Shown here piece by piece: positions 25,101 through 33,536 of a stretch of DNA of 64,000 nucleotides. The DNA lies in contig JBOFEA010000002.1 in the NCBI GenBank assembly GCA_051647535.1, positions 1 through 64,000 of the forward strand. Direction: 5' to 3'. The notes under the pieces are model-generated. The model did not search any database. It had not been told where the DNA came from and saw nothing but the letters and a program-made list of their open reading frames with translations. Positions within the stretch are counted from its first letter, which is position 1. Each line of letters starts with the position of its first letter. The stretch is from Brevinema_A sp051647535. Lineage in GTDB: Bacteria; Spirochaetota; Brevinematia; Brevinematales; Brevinemataceae. Both the position numbers and the translations under genes were made by a program.

Positions 25101-26222
25101 ATGAATTTTAAAAAATTTCTTCAAATTTTACACGTATCTATTGCAGTGTTGTTAATTACTTCATGCGGATACAAAGCTAAGGAATCAAAAAAAATAATTA
25201 CACTCTCCGGATCCGGTTCCAGTTTTGCCCTACCTTTATCACAAGAGTTTTTCAGAAAATATTCAAAAATTTCCGATACAACAATAGATTTTTCCTCAAC
25301 AGATTCTTACCAAGGGATCGAAGCTGTTATTAACGGTACTGTAGATTTTGCCTTATCAGAAGTCTATATAGAACAAAAAAATTCTAATATTCTCCATATT
25401 CCTATTTCTGTTGCCGGAATTAATTTTGCATACAATATTCCAGATGAAGGATTTTCTCTTATGGATGATCCTATATACATGGACGCAGATATTATTGCAA
25501 AAATTCTAACCGGAAAAATAACAAAATGGAATGACTCTCAAATTGTTCAGCTTAACAAAAAATATGCAGAAAACAAACAAAGAGTTTTCCCTAATCTTAA
25601 TATTACCCCTATTTACCGCTCTACTCCTTCAGGAGATACCTATATTTTAACAAGTTTCCTAAAAAAAGCTTCTGCTTTTTGGCCTTACGGTACAACAAAT
25701 CAAATTACTGTTCCTTCAGGTTTGACAGCAACTAGTACGCTGGATGCTATGAAAGTACTTTTGAATACACCCGGAGGCTTTGGATATACTACTATGATTT
25801 TTGCAGTCCAAAATAATATTCCTCTTGTACGTGTAAAAAACAATGCCAATGTCTTCGTTCGAGGATGCAATTTCCGATCTCTTGAAGCAATGAAAGTAGC
25901 TGAAACAAATATAGATAACAAAGTTGATCTCACTTACCCGACCCAAAATAACGCTCAGGAAAGTGCTGTAGCAGCAACATTCATCTACCTTTTGGTGCAA
26001 AAAGAGCAAAATTATAACAACAAATCTAAAGAACAGGCTCAAGCTTTGGTAGATATGCTTGCTTGGTTTTTATCACCTGATGCTCAAAAAAATATGGAGA
26101 GCATTTTATTCTCAAATTTAACTCCAAAATTTCGTAAAGCTGCTCAAGATACTATTTCTCAAATAACATACAATGGAGAAGTTCTTACTCCAAACAAGAT
26201 TTCCCCAAAAAAAGAAAACTAA
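25101..26222 (+). CDS. PstS-family phosphate-binding lipoprotein, divergent ligand site
   Basis: A 373-residue periplasmic binding lipoprotein. The signal peptide ends in LLITSCG, so Cys is lipidated. The PstS fold is clear (SGSGSSFALPLSQEFF; VAGINFAYNIP; IIAKILTGKITKWND; AAATFIYLLV-like region near the end). Compared with E. coli PstS and with the next gene, phosphate ligands differ: Thr10 to Ser (Ser41), Asp56 to Glu (Glu87 in DFALSE) and Thr141 to Asp (Asp179 in SGDT). Arg and Ser ligands appear kept. It may bind a different oxyanion or bind phosphate with altered affinity. ATG behind AAAGGACGG. First gene of the pst operon. Confidence 0.85.
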   Translation: MNFKKFLQILHVSIAVLLITSCGYKAKESKKIITLSGSGSSFALPLSQEFFRKYSKISDTTIDFSSTDSYQGIEAVINGTVDFALSEVYIEQKNSNILHIPISVAGINFAYNIPDEGFSLMDDPIYMDADIIAKILTGKITKWNDSQIVQLNKKYAENKQRVFPNLNITPIYRSTPSGDTYILTSFLKKASAFWPYGTTNQITVPSGLTATSTLDAMKVLLNTPGGFGYTTMIFAVQNNIPLVRVKNNANVFVRGCNFRSLEAMKVAETNIDNKVDLTYPTQNNAQESAVAATFIYLLVQKEQNYNNKSKEQAQALVDMLAWFLSPDAQKNMESILFSNLTPKFRKAAQDTISQITYNGEVLTPNKISPKKEN

Positions 26223-26243
26223 CACTTTTGGAGAGTAAATTTA

Positions 26244-27317
26244 ATGAAAAAATTATCTATTATTTGTAATTTGTTTATACTGTGTTTCACAATATCATCC
26301 TGCGGTAGTAATTCTCAATTTCTACAAGGTGCAGGTGCTACCTTTCCGGCTCCTCTTTATAATAAATTATTTGCTTTATATTCTCAACAAACAGGTACTC
26401 AAGTCACTTATCAAGCCATAGGATCAGGTGCAGGTATTCAAAATATAGAATCCGGAATTGTCGATTTTGGAGCAAGTGATGCTTTCTTAACTGACAACGA
26501 AATAAAAAAATATCAAGAATCAAATGTAAATCTACTTCATATACCTGCTGCTTTGGCTTCAGTTAACTTTGCATATAATATTCCGGGCTTAGATATGGAT
26601 TCGGAACCTTTAGCATTGGATGCACAAATCATTTTCGATATCTATTCAGGAAAAATAACAAAATGGAATGATCCTAAAATTGCTAAATTAAATCCAAATA
26701 CAACTCTTCCAAATTTAACTATTATTCCTGTATACAGATCAGATAGTAGCGGTACCACTTTTACAATGACAGAATTTATGTCCAAAGCAAATACTCAGTG
26801 GGCATCTATTTTCGGTATCGGAAAAACAATGAACTGGACTATCGGAGTCGGTCAAAAAGGCAACTCCTCTGTTATTGCTTTTACCAAAGAAAACGAAGGT
26901 GCCATTTCTTATGTTGATTTAGTTTACGCAGTTCAAAACAACGTTCCGGTTGCTAAAATCAAAAATAAAGCTGGAAGTTTTGTTATTGGTGGTGTTTATA
27001 ATACAGAACAAGCTGTTGCAACTCTCTCTATTCCCAATGATGCAAGAATTTCTATTACTTATACTTCATCTCCTGAAGCAGCCCCTATGGCAACATTTTC
27101 TTATCTCTTGGTAAGGGAAGAACAAAATTATAATAACAGATCGTTAGCACAAGCTCAAGAATTAGTAAAAATGCTTATTTGGCTCTATTCTGATGAAGCT
27201 CAAGCCCAGCATTCACCTCTTTACTTTACTCCTATGCCTCAAAATGTGATTCAATTAAGTAAAGATATTATTTCTCAAATTAAATATGACGGTATACCTG
27301 TTATTTCTACATTATAA
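26244..27317 (+). CDS. pstS: Phosphate-binding lipoprotein PstS
   Basis: A 357-residue substrate-binding lipoprotein (lipobox FTISSCG) of the high-affinity phosphate ABC transporter. The ligand residues match E. coli PstS: Thr33-Phe34 in GAGATFPAP, the Ser in IGSGAG, Asp79 in DFGASD, and Arg-x3-Ser-Gly-Thr in YRSDSSGTTF (Thr171). It contains the usual INFAYNIPG-like strand and GKITKWNDPKIAKLNP. ATG behind TTGGAGAG, 21 bases after the divergent paralogue. The two proteins probably arose by an old duplication and share the same PstC/PstA/PstB. Confidence 0.93.
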   Translation: MKKLSIICNLFILCFTISSCGSNSQFLQGAGATFPAPLYNKLFALYSQQTGTQVTYQAIGSGAGIQNIESGIVDFGASDAFLTDNEIKKYQESNVNLLHIPAALASVNFAYNIPGLDMDSEPLALDAQIIFDIYSGKITKWNDPKIAKLNPNTTLPNLTIIPVYRSDSSGTTFTMTEFMSKANTQWASIFGIGKTMNWTIGVGQKGNSSVIAFTKENEGAISYVDLVYAVQNNVPVAKIKNKAGSFVIGGVYNTEQAVATLSIPNDARISITYTSSPEAAPMATFSYLLVREEQNYNNRSLAQAQELVKMLIWLYSDEAQAQHSPLYFTPMPQNVIQLSKDIISQIKYDGIPVISTL

Positions 27318-27347
27318 TTATATTAAAAAATTTTTCGAGATAAATTT

Positions 27348-28538
27348 ATGATTAACAATTCCTTAAAAGATAAATCAAAATTTGGATTTACTTTTTTATT
27401 TACTGTATTCTTTGTTGTTTTTGTTTTATCGTTATTAGGTTCATTAATACTTTCCAGTAAGGATTCTATTATAAAATTTGGTTTGAATTTTCTTACGGAT
27501 CCTGACTGGAATTATAAACCTTTAGAATTTTCATCTATTAGTATCTCTAATGAGTCCTTGGTAATACATTTTACCCAGCCTTTATCTAATAAAGATAACA
27601 ATCTTAAATCTCATATATCCTTATGCCTTCAAGATAAACAAATCCCTTTTTCTTCCCTACTGAATAATAATGCTATTTTGATAACTCCTGAAAATAATTT
27701 ACTTGTAGATGTGCCGTATCAAATAGTAATTTCAGAAAAATTAAAAGATCAGAAAAACAAATCAATGCACCAACCTATAACTTGGTCAGGTTTCATCAAT
27801 TCAAATGGTCAATTAATTACAAAAAACTTATCAAGAAACATTCATTCTCCTCACGAAAATGAACGTAATTACGGTATTCTTTCTTTTATCATAGGGACAT
27901 TAGCAAGTTCAATTATTGCGTTATTACTAACTTTTCCAATTTCTCTTGCAGCTGCGTTATTTCTTACAGAATATACTTCTTACGATTCTCAAGTTGCAAA
28001 AGTATTCAGTATATTAATTGATCTGATAGCCGGAATTCCTTCTATTATCTATGGATTGTGGGGATTATTTTTTCTTGTTCCCAGAATAGGAGCCAATTTA
28101 CTTTCAGCATCGATTATTTTATCAATTATGATTACTCCTTACGCGATTTCATTAATTCGCGAATCTATTTTCCTAGTTCCCAAAAAATTAATACATGCAG
28201 GATTAAGTTTAGGTGCTTCAAAATTTCAAATAATTTCCAAAATTATCCTTCCCTATGCTCGATCAGGTATTGTAGCGGGAGTATTGTTGTCTTTAGGAAG
28301 AGCTTTAGGTGAAACATTAGCCGTAACAATGGTTATCGGTAACAGAAACCAAATTCCAACATCTCTCCTATCTCCGGCTCAAACGATTTCCAGTTTGATT
28401 GCGAATGAATTTGGTGAAGCTTCAGGATTGAAAAAGAGTGCATTAATTGAAGCCGGACTAATATTAATTATTATTACGTTATTATTTTCTTTAATAGGAA
28501 ATCTATTTATCATAAATAGAAATAAACATAGAGGATAA
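27348..28538 (+). CDS. pstC: Phosphate ABC transporter permease PstC with an inserted periplasmic domain
   Basis: A 396-residue permease, about 80-100 residues longer than usual. One membrane helix (about 13-36) leads into the normal FLTDPDWNY segment. Then residues about 61-170 form a soluble insert before the family core resumes at YGILSFIIGTLASSIIALLLTFPIS. The insert pattern (SLVIHFTQPLS, then AILITPENNLLVDVPYQIVISE, KLKDQKNKSM and ITWSGFI) resembles a bacterial Ig-like Big_5 domain. The permease EAA loop reads GASKFQIISKIILPYARSGI. It pairs with PstA. The insert would face the periplasm, near the docked PstS. Weak ribosome binding site (GAGA). Confidence 0.88.
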   Translation: MINNSLKDKSKFGFTFLFTVFFVVFVLSLLGSLILSSKDSIIKFGLNFLTDPDWNYKPLEFSSISISNESLVIHFTQPLSNKDNNLKSHISLCLQDKQIPFSSLLNNNAILITPENNLLVDVPYQIVISEKLKDQKNKSMHQPITWSGFINSNGQLITKNLSRNIHSPHENERNYGILSFIIGTLASSIIALLLTFPISLAAALFLTEYTSYDSQVAKVFSILIDLIAGIPSIIYGLWGLFFLVPRIGANLLSASIILSIMITPYAISLIRESIFLVPKKLIHAGLSLGASKFQIISKIILPYARSGIVAGVLLSLGRALGETLAVTMVIGNRNQIPTSLLSPAQTISSLIANEFGEASGLKKSALIEAGLILIIITLLFSLIGNLFIINRNKHRG

Positions 28539-28541
28539 GTT

Positions 28542-29438
28542 ATGAATTCCCAATTTATCAATCCTAAAATATCTTATCTGATTGATAATATTTTAAAATA
28601 TGTCATTTACTTTATCTCATTTCTAACATTAATTCCTTTGTTTTTGATCCTCTTTTTTATTGTATCAAAAGGATTTACATATTTTCATCACTATTTTTTT
28701 GTTTTTAATGCTCCTTTTCCAATGAGTGATACCGAATTTTTTGGTCTTACCAGCACTAAAATCAGCCAAGCTGTAGGCGGTATTAAGAATTCTTTTATAG
28801 GAATGATTATTATTGTAGGAATAGCCGCATTAGCTGCAATTCCTGCCGGAATAATCATAGCAATTTATTTGTCTGAAAATAAAATTTCAAAATTCAGTAA
28901 ATTTACAATTCTTCTTGTTGACGCTCTTCAAGGAATTCCTTCAATTATTTTCGGGATTCTTGCAAATATTTGGATTGTATTAACGTTCAAATCTTATAGC
29001 GCATTAGCAGGTAGTTTCGCCTTAATGCTGATGATGCTGCCTATTATCATTAAAACTTCTTATGAAACATTAATCTTAATCCCAACATCATTAAAAGAAT
29101 CAGCATTAGCACTAGGAGTTCCTTACAAAAACGTATTACTAAAAATTGTTCTTCCGGCAGCATCAGGCGGTATATCTTCAGGAGTTGTTTTAGGTATTTC
29201 CAGAGTTTTAGGAGAAACAGCACCGTTATTATTTACAGCATTTGGCAATCCTTATTTTACTACAAATATTCTACGCCCTATGGAAACAATTTCTATGCAA
29301 ATTTATAAAAACTCTACTTCTCCAAACGCTAATCTTATAGCAAACGCTTGGGGAGCATCATTGGCATTAATAATCATTATTCTGCTATTAAATCTTATTG
29401 TCAAACCCATTGTTAACAAATTAAAAATTAAATTTTAA
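28542..29438 (+). CDS. pstA: Phosphate ABC transporter permease PstA
   Basis: A 298-residue permease with six predicted membrane helices, normal in size. Family signs are KISQAVGGIKNSFIGMIIIV, the cytoplasmic coupling loop LGVPYKNVLLKIVLPAASGGISSG, and ISRVLGETAPLLFTAFGN. It forms the channel with PstC, driven by PstB. It starts 4 bases after the pstC stop at an ATG behind AGAGGA. Confidence 0.95.
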   Translation: MNSQFINPKISYLIDNILKYVIYFISFLTLIPLFLILFFIVSKGFTYFHHYFFVFNAPFPMSDTEFFGLTSTKISQAVGGIKNSFIGMIIIVGIAALAAIPAGIIIAIYLSENKISKFSKFTILLVDALQGIPSIIFGILANIWIVLTFKSYSALAGSFALMLMMLPIIIKTSYETLILIPTSLKESALALGVPYKNVLLKIVLPAASGGISSGVVLGISRVLGETAPLLFTAFGNPYFTTNILRPMETISMQIYKNSTSPNANLIANAWGASLALIIIILLLNLIVKPIVNKLKIKF

Positions 29439-29461
29439 ATGCAATAAATTAAGGAAACATC

Positions 29462-30274
29462 ATGAAAATCGGAAAAAAAACTTTTATCGACTATCAAAAA
29501 AGTTTAAATATTACTAATTCTCCGGTCATTCTTGAAACCAAAGAATTAAGTATTTTTTACAGCCAAACTCAAATTCTTCAATCTGTCTCTATTAGTATTC
29601 CAACCAATCAAATTATTGCCATTATAGGTCCTTCCGGATGTGGAAAATCAACTCTTCTTAGAACATTTAACAGAATGAATGATTTGATTGAAAACTGTGT
29701 TTATAAAGGAGCTGTTTACTTAAACGATCAAAATATTTTTGAAATAGACACTATTAGTTTAAGACGTCAGGTAGGTATGGTATTTCAACAGCCAAACCCT
29801 TTTCCTACCATGAGTATATATGAAAATGTTATTGCCGGATATACATTAAATAATGCAAAATTATCCAAAGCAGATGCAGATACATTGGTTGAAGAAGCCT
29901 TACAGAAAGCGGCTCTTTGGAATGAAGTAAAAGACAAACTCTATCAAAAAGGAATATTTTTATCAGGCGGCCAACAACAACGCTTATGTATCGCCAGAAC
30001 ATTAGCAATGAAACCTAAAGTATTGTTATTAGATGAGCCGACTTCCGCATTAGATCCCAAATCAACAGCTTTATTAGAAAATGTATTACTGGAATTAAAA
30101 GAATCTGTGACTATTGTGCTGGTCACTCACAATATTGCTCAAGCAGGGCGGGTATCTGATTATACAGCATTTATGTATTTGGGAGAATTGGTAGAATATG
30201 ATTCTACACAGCGAATGTTCACTATTCCCAAAGATAAAAGAACTGAGGAATATTTAACCGGAAAATTCGGCTAA
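29462..30274 (+). CDS. pstB: Phosphate ABC transporter ATP-binding protein PstB
   Basis: A 270-residue ATPase of the phosphate importer. Walker A is GPSGCGKST, the Q-loop is MVFQQPNPFPTMSIYENV (the PFPTMSI segment is typical of PstB), the signature LSGGQQQRLCIARTLA, Walker B VLLLDEPTSALDP and switch region VTHNIAQAGRVSD. The ending EEYLTGKFG is the standard PstB C-terminus. ATG behind AAGGAAAC. Its 3' end overlaps the convergent glycosyltransferase gene by 21 bases. phoU is beyond that gene on the opposite strand with its own promoter, so the transporter and PhoU are not in one operon. Confidence 0.97.
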   Translation: MKIGKKTFIDYQKSLNITNSPVILETKELSIFYSQTQILQSVSISIPTNQIIAIIGPSGCGKSTLLRTFNRMNDLIENCVYKGAVYLNDQNIFEIDTISLRRQVGMVFQQPNPFPTMSIYENVIAGYTLNNAKLSKADADTLVEEALQKAALWNEVKDKLYQKGIFLSGGQQQRLCIARTLAMKPKVLLLDEPTSALDPKSTALLENVLLELKESVTIVLVTHNIAQAGRVSDYTAFMYLGELVEYDSTQRMFTIPKDKRTEEYLTGKFG

Positions 30275-31381
30275 GGTATTAAATATTAATAGTTCAAATT
30301 CTTGAGCTATTCTTTTCCAATCATAATTTTTTGCAAGACAACAAGCTTTTGCTTGAACAGCTTGTTGTTCTGTTTCCGAACTTTTGAAGTATTGAGTAAG
30401 AATATTAGTTAATTCTTGTTTATTACCAAAATCAACTAAAAATCCGTTAATATTTTCTTGAACAGAATCAATCAATCCAGGTACTCGGTACCCAAAAACA
30501 GGGGTTTTACAAGCAGATGCTTCTATTGCTGTAATTCCCCACCCTTCTTTTTGCGAAGTAAATAATAAGCCCATAGAAGATCTAAGCAAATCTATCTTTT
30601 GCTGTTCGGAAACAAATCCTAAAAAATGAACCGCATATGAAATCCCTAATTTCTCCGCAAACTTTTTCAATTGCTTTTCCTCAGGACCTTTTCCGGCAAT
30701 AAAGAACTGTGCTTGAGGAAATTCCACAATCAACTTAGAGAAAATTTGCAAAGAATGATCGATTTGTTTAGCTTTTGTTAATCTGCTAACAGAACATAAT
30801 TGAAAGGGAATTTTTTCTGTTTTTTGAAGAGAAAAATAATTATCTTCAATACCATTTGGCAGAACATGTATTTTTGAAAAACAAGCTAATTGAAGCAGTT
30901 CATTTTTTGTACTTTGAGAAACAGCAACAATTGGAGTATCAACATAGACCTTAAGAGCCATGCGTTCCATAACAAACACATATAAAGCTAAAGGCAAGGG
31001 TAAAAGATGGAATAAGGTATGTCCATGAAGATGATGAAAAATGGAAATAATAGGAATATTTTTAATATATTTAGGAGTTTGAAGCCCTATTTTCGAAATA
31101 TCATCAATAATAATATCGAATCCTATATCTTTTAATTTACTATTCCAAATTTGTTTAAAAGTAAAATTAAACAAAAACGGATGCCCTATTCTTAAAACTT
31201 GATAACCGTTATAGACAAACTCTTCTTCATAAGCATGAACTTTAGTTGAGATTAGTACTACTTCATGTTTTTGAGCCAAGTAAGAAAGAATATGATCCAA
31301 ATGAAGTTCAGCTCCGCCAGCTTCAGAATGCTTAGGATCTCTCCAATTAAGAGCAAGTATTTTTAATCGTTTTGAATTCAT
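30254..31381 (-). CDS. GT4 family glycosyltransferase
   Basis: A 375-residue GT-B-fold enzyme, likely cytoplasmic or peripheral to the membrane. The N-terminus (LNWRDPKHSEAGGAELHLDHI) with the Gly-rich acceptor loop, and the C-terminal EGWGITAIEASACKTPVFGY with the EX7E motif, are typical of family GT4. The donor-binding core has GKGPEEKQLKKFAEKL. The acceptor and sugar are unknown; an envelope glycan is probable. I prefer ATG at 31381 over the TTG six bases upstream; neither has a strong ribosome binding site. It follows phoU by 12 bases and is probably co-transcribed with it. Confidence 0.82.
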   Translation of the reverse strand: MNSKRLKILALNWRDPKHSEAGGAELHLDHILSYLAQKHEVVLISTKVHAYEEEFVYNGYQVLRIGHPFLFNFTFKQIWNSKLKDIGFDIIIDDISKIGLQTPKYIKNIPIISIFHHLHGHTLFHLLPLPLALYVFVMERMALKVYVDTPIVAVSQSTKNELLQLACFSKIHVLPNGIEDNYFSLQKTEKIPFQLCSVSRLTKAKQIDHSLQIFSKLIVEFPQAQFFIAGKGPEEKQLKKFAEKLGISYAVHFLGFVSEQQKIDLLRSSMGLLFTSQKEGWGITAIEASACKTPVFGYRVPGLIDSVQENINGFLVDFGNKQELTNILTQYFKSSETEQQAVQAKACCLAKNYDWKRIAQEFELLIFNTLAEFSG

Positions 31382-31393
31382 AAACAATCACTA

Positions 31394-32050
31394 TTATTTT
31401 TTTGATTTATCTTTTTTATTAGGAACAAGTCCTTCCTTAATAAAAATAATTCCTTCAGCAAGATGAGCACATAAATCTGCAATTCGTTCAATATTTCTAG
31501 CAACATTAATCATTTGAAGGAGCGGTTCGACTTCTTCAGCTGCGTTCATTTCTTTTATAAGTTGCTTCAATATCATTGTACAAAGATCATCTACAATATC
31601 ATCATATTGAATCACCGAAATCGCAAGTAAAGAATCTTCATCCATGAATGCATGTTTGGCTTTTTCGATCATTTTTCTTGTTTCAGAAACCATTTCAATT
31701 AAATTAGGATAATTTTTGAGATGTATAGAATTTCTCCAATAATAAGTGGCAAAAGCTATTTTTGTAATCATATCACCCATTCGTTCCAGATCACTTGCCA
31801 TACCAGACATTTTTACAATACTTCGAAGATTTCCCGCTTCAGGATGATACAAAGCCAAAATAGCAAGACATCCTTGAGCAATTTCCAGTTCCATTGCATT
31901 CGCTTGAGGTTCAAGTACATCGGTCACTTCGCGAATTCCTTCCCAATTATCTTCTAATGCACAATTAATTGTATTTCCAAGCATAGTATCAATCAAATTG
32001 ATATAGTTGTACACAGCCTTTTTTGTTTCGCAAACCTTTTGTTCTATCAT
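31394..32050 (-). CDS. phoU: Phosphate signalling protein PhoU
   Basis: A 218-residue PhoU of two homologous three-helix bundles. It restrains phosphate uptake by the Pst system and signals phosphate sufficiency. Start at ATG 32050 (MIEQKVCETKKAVYNY), preceded by AGGGGA; the longer reading frame lacks a site. The metal-binding acidic motifs are visible as MSGMASDLERMGDMITKIA and INVARNIERIADLCAHLAEGI, one in each half (E/DxxxD). It is encoded opposite to pstSCAB with the glycosyltransferase between them. No PhoB/PhoR two-component genes are in the window. Confidence 0.93.
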   Translation of the reverse strand: MIEQKVCETKKAVYNYINLIDTMLGNTINCALEDNWEGIREVTDVLEPQANAMELEIAQGCLAILALYHPEAGNLRSIVKMSGMASDLERMGDMITKIAFATYYWRNSIHLKNYPNLIEMVSETRKMIEKAKHAFMDEDSLLAISVIQYDDIVDDLCTMILKQLIKEMNAAEEVEPLLQMINVARNIERIADLCAHLAEGIIFIKEGLVPNKKDKSKK

Positions 32051-32087
32051 AATTTCCCCTAGCATATTAAATTTGAATTTAATACAA

Positions 32088-32116
32088 ATTATGAAACTGC
32101 TTGATAAAAAAGTCAA
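32088..32116 (-). promoter_or_regulatory. Sigma-70 promoter of phoU
   Basis: On the minus strand TTGACT (32116-32111), 17-bp spacer and CATAAT (32093-32088). Start expected near 32081, about 31 bases before the phoU ATG. Confidence 0.65.
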
Positions 32117-32304
32117 ATTTAAAAACAGAAAAATTGTAAAATTTGATTTTTTTTTGTGTTTGATTTACAATAAACATTGTAAAAAAGTACTGAAAACTTA
32201 ATTATAAGGTTCAAGAACAAAAATTAAAAATAGATATACCCATCTTAATAACAAAATATTTCAACCGGTCAAATATTAAGAGAATGATTTTAGCAGAACA
32301 ATTC

Positions 32305-32318
32305 GTCTTATATAAGAC
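32305..32318. promoter_or_regulatory. 14-bp perfect palindrome upstream of spmB
   Basis: GTCTTATATAAGAC reads identically on both strands. It lies 56 bases before the spmB ATG in a 257-base gap that also holds the phoU promoter. No convincing -35/-10 pair for spmB was found, so the palindrome may be an operator or part of the promoter region. Confidence 0.45.
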
Positions 32319-32373
32319 ATCAAAAATTAAGTTTTTTATCAAATAAACACTATTCACAAAAGGGAGAATTTAT

Positions 32374-32916
32374 ATGTTTATTAAAATAATGCAGACGATC
32401 AGTCTTTATGCAGTTCCATGTATTATTCTTATTATTCCGGCATATGCTTTTTTTATCAAAAAAGTAAAAGTATATGAAGTATTTTGTGAAGGAGCTAAAG
32501 AAGGTATTGACGTAGTAGTAAGAATTTTACCCTTTTTATTGGGAATGTTAATTACCGTCGGTGTCCTTAGAGCGTCAGGAGCGATTGATTTATTTGTTTC
32601 AGCTGTGAATCCTATCGTATCTAAAATTGGAATTCCCGGAGAGTTGTTGCCTATTTTAATATTCAATCCTATTTCAGGAGGAGCAGCACGAGCCTCATTA
32701 CTTGATATTTTTAACACATACGGCCCCGATTCTTTTTTAGGTAAAGCAGGTTCAATGATGTTCGGATCAACAGAAACAACTTTATATGTATTATCAGTAT
32801 ATTTTGGATCAGTTGGTATTATCAAGTCTCGGCATGCTGTGCCAGCAGGATTGTGTGCTGATATGGCCGGAATGATTTCCGCTATCTTCATAGCAAAAAT
32901 TGTTTTTGGAGGATAA
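32374..32916 (+). CDS. spmB: SpmB-family membrane protein (nucleoside-recognition/Gate domain)
   Basis: A 180-residue integral membrane protein similar to Bacillus SpmB, with about five hydrophobic segments. Diagnostic stretches are ILPFLLGMLITVGVLRASGA, then NPISGGAARA and MMFGSTETTLYVLSVYFGSVGI. In Bacillus, SpmA and SpmB act in spore maturation and core dehydration, but homologues are widespread in non-sporulating bacteria with unknown function. Here spmB precedes spmA, and peptidoglycan-type hydrolases follow. ATG behind AAAGGGAG. Confidence 0.87.
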   Translation: MFIKIMQTISLYAVPCIILIIPAYAFFIKKVKVYEVFCEGAKEGIDVVVRILPFLLGMLITVGVLRASGAIDLFVSAVNPIVSKIGIPGELLPILIFNPISGGAARASLLDIFNTYGPDSFLGKAGSMMFGSTETTLYVLSVYFGSVGIIKSRHAVPAGLCADMAGMISAIFIAKIVFGG

Positions 32917-32922
32917 GCGGTT

Positions 32923-33513
32923 ATGATTAATATAATATGGATATTTTTTATTTCTGTGGGAATAATTACGTCATTCTTCACAGGAAAAGTAGAACAAGTA
33001 ACGGAAGCATTATTTGAATATTCTAAGATTTCTGTTGATATTCTAATAGGAATGGTTGGAACATTAACATTATGGTTGGGTATTTTAAAAATAGCCGAAA
33101 AAGCCGGATTAATACAATCTCTTAGCAAATTATTACGTCCGATATTAGTACGTTTATTTCCGGAAGTTCCGCATGACCACCCTGCAATGGGTAATATTGT
33201 AGCAAATATTGCAGCAAATATTTTCGGCTTAGGAAACGCAGCAACACCGTTTGGTATTAAAGCAATGCAGGAACTCCAAACTCTAAATCCAAACAAAGAA
33301 CGTGCAACCAATGCAATGGTAATGTTTTTAGCAATTAATACATCATCAGTGACATTAATTTCATCTAGTATTTTGGCAATGCGTTCAGCTGCAGAATCTG
33401 CAAGTCCTACGATAACACTAGGCCCTACCATATTATCAACTACAATTTCTACTATTACAGCTATTATTGCAGCATTAATATTTCAAAGAATGAAATTCTT
33501 CGAAAAAAATTAG
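32923..33513 (+). CDS. spmA: SpmA-family membrane protein (nucleoside-recognition/Gate domain)
   Basis: A 196-residue membrane protein and partner of SpmB. The family core is clear: GMVGTLTLWLGILKIAEKAGL, then LFPEVPHDHPAMGNIVANIAANIFGLGNAATPFGIKAM, MFLAINTSSVTLI. The first helix acts as an anchor. It starts 6 bases after spmB at ATG, with GGAGGATAAG spanning the spmB stop. The shared operon with an LD-carboxypeptidase and an amidohydrolase suggests a link to cell wall or peptide recycling, which I infer from context only. Confidence 0.87.
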   Translation: MINIIWIFFISVGIITSFFTGKVEQVTEALFEYSKISVDILIGMVGTLTLWLGILKIAEKAGLIQSLSKLLRPILVRLFPEVPHDHPAMGNIVANIAANIFGLGNAATPFGIKAMQELQTLNPNKERATNAMVMFLAINTSSVTLISSSILAMRSAAESASPTITLGPTILSTTISTITAIIAALIFQRMKFFEKN

Positions 33514-33536
33514 TTAAAATCTTTTAGGAGTTTAAA

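Noticed and set aside
32406..33431. A 341-codon open frame on the minus strand opposite spmB-spmA
   Set aside because: It is fully antisense to two recognisable membrane proteins, has Pro/Ile/Ser-rich composition typical of a shadow frame and no ribosome binding site.
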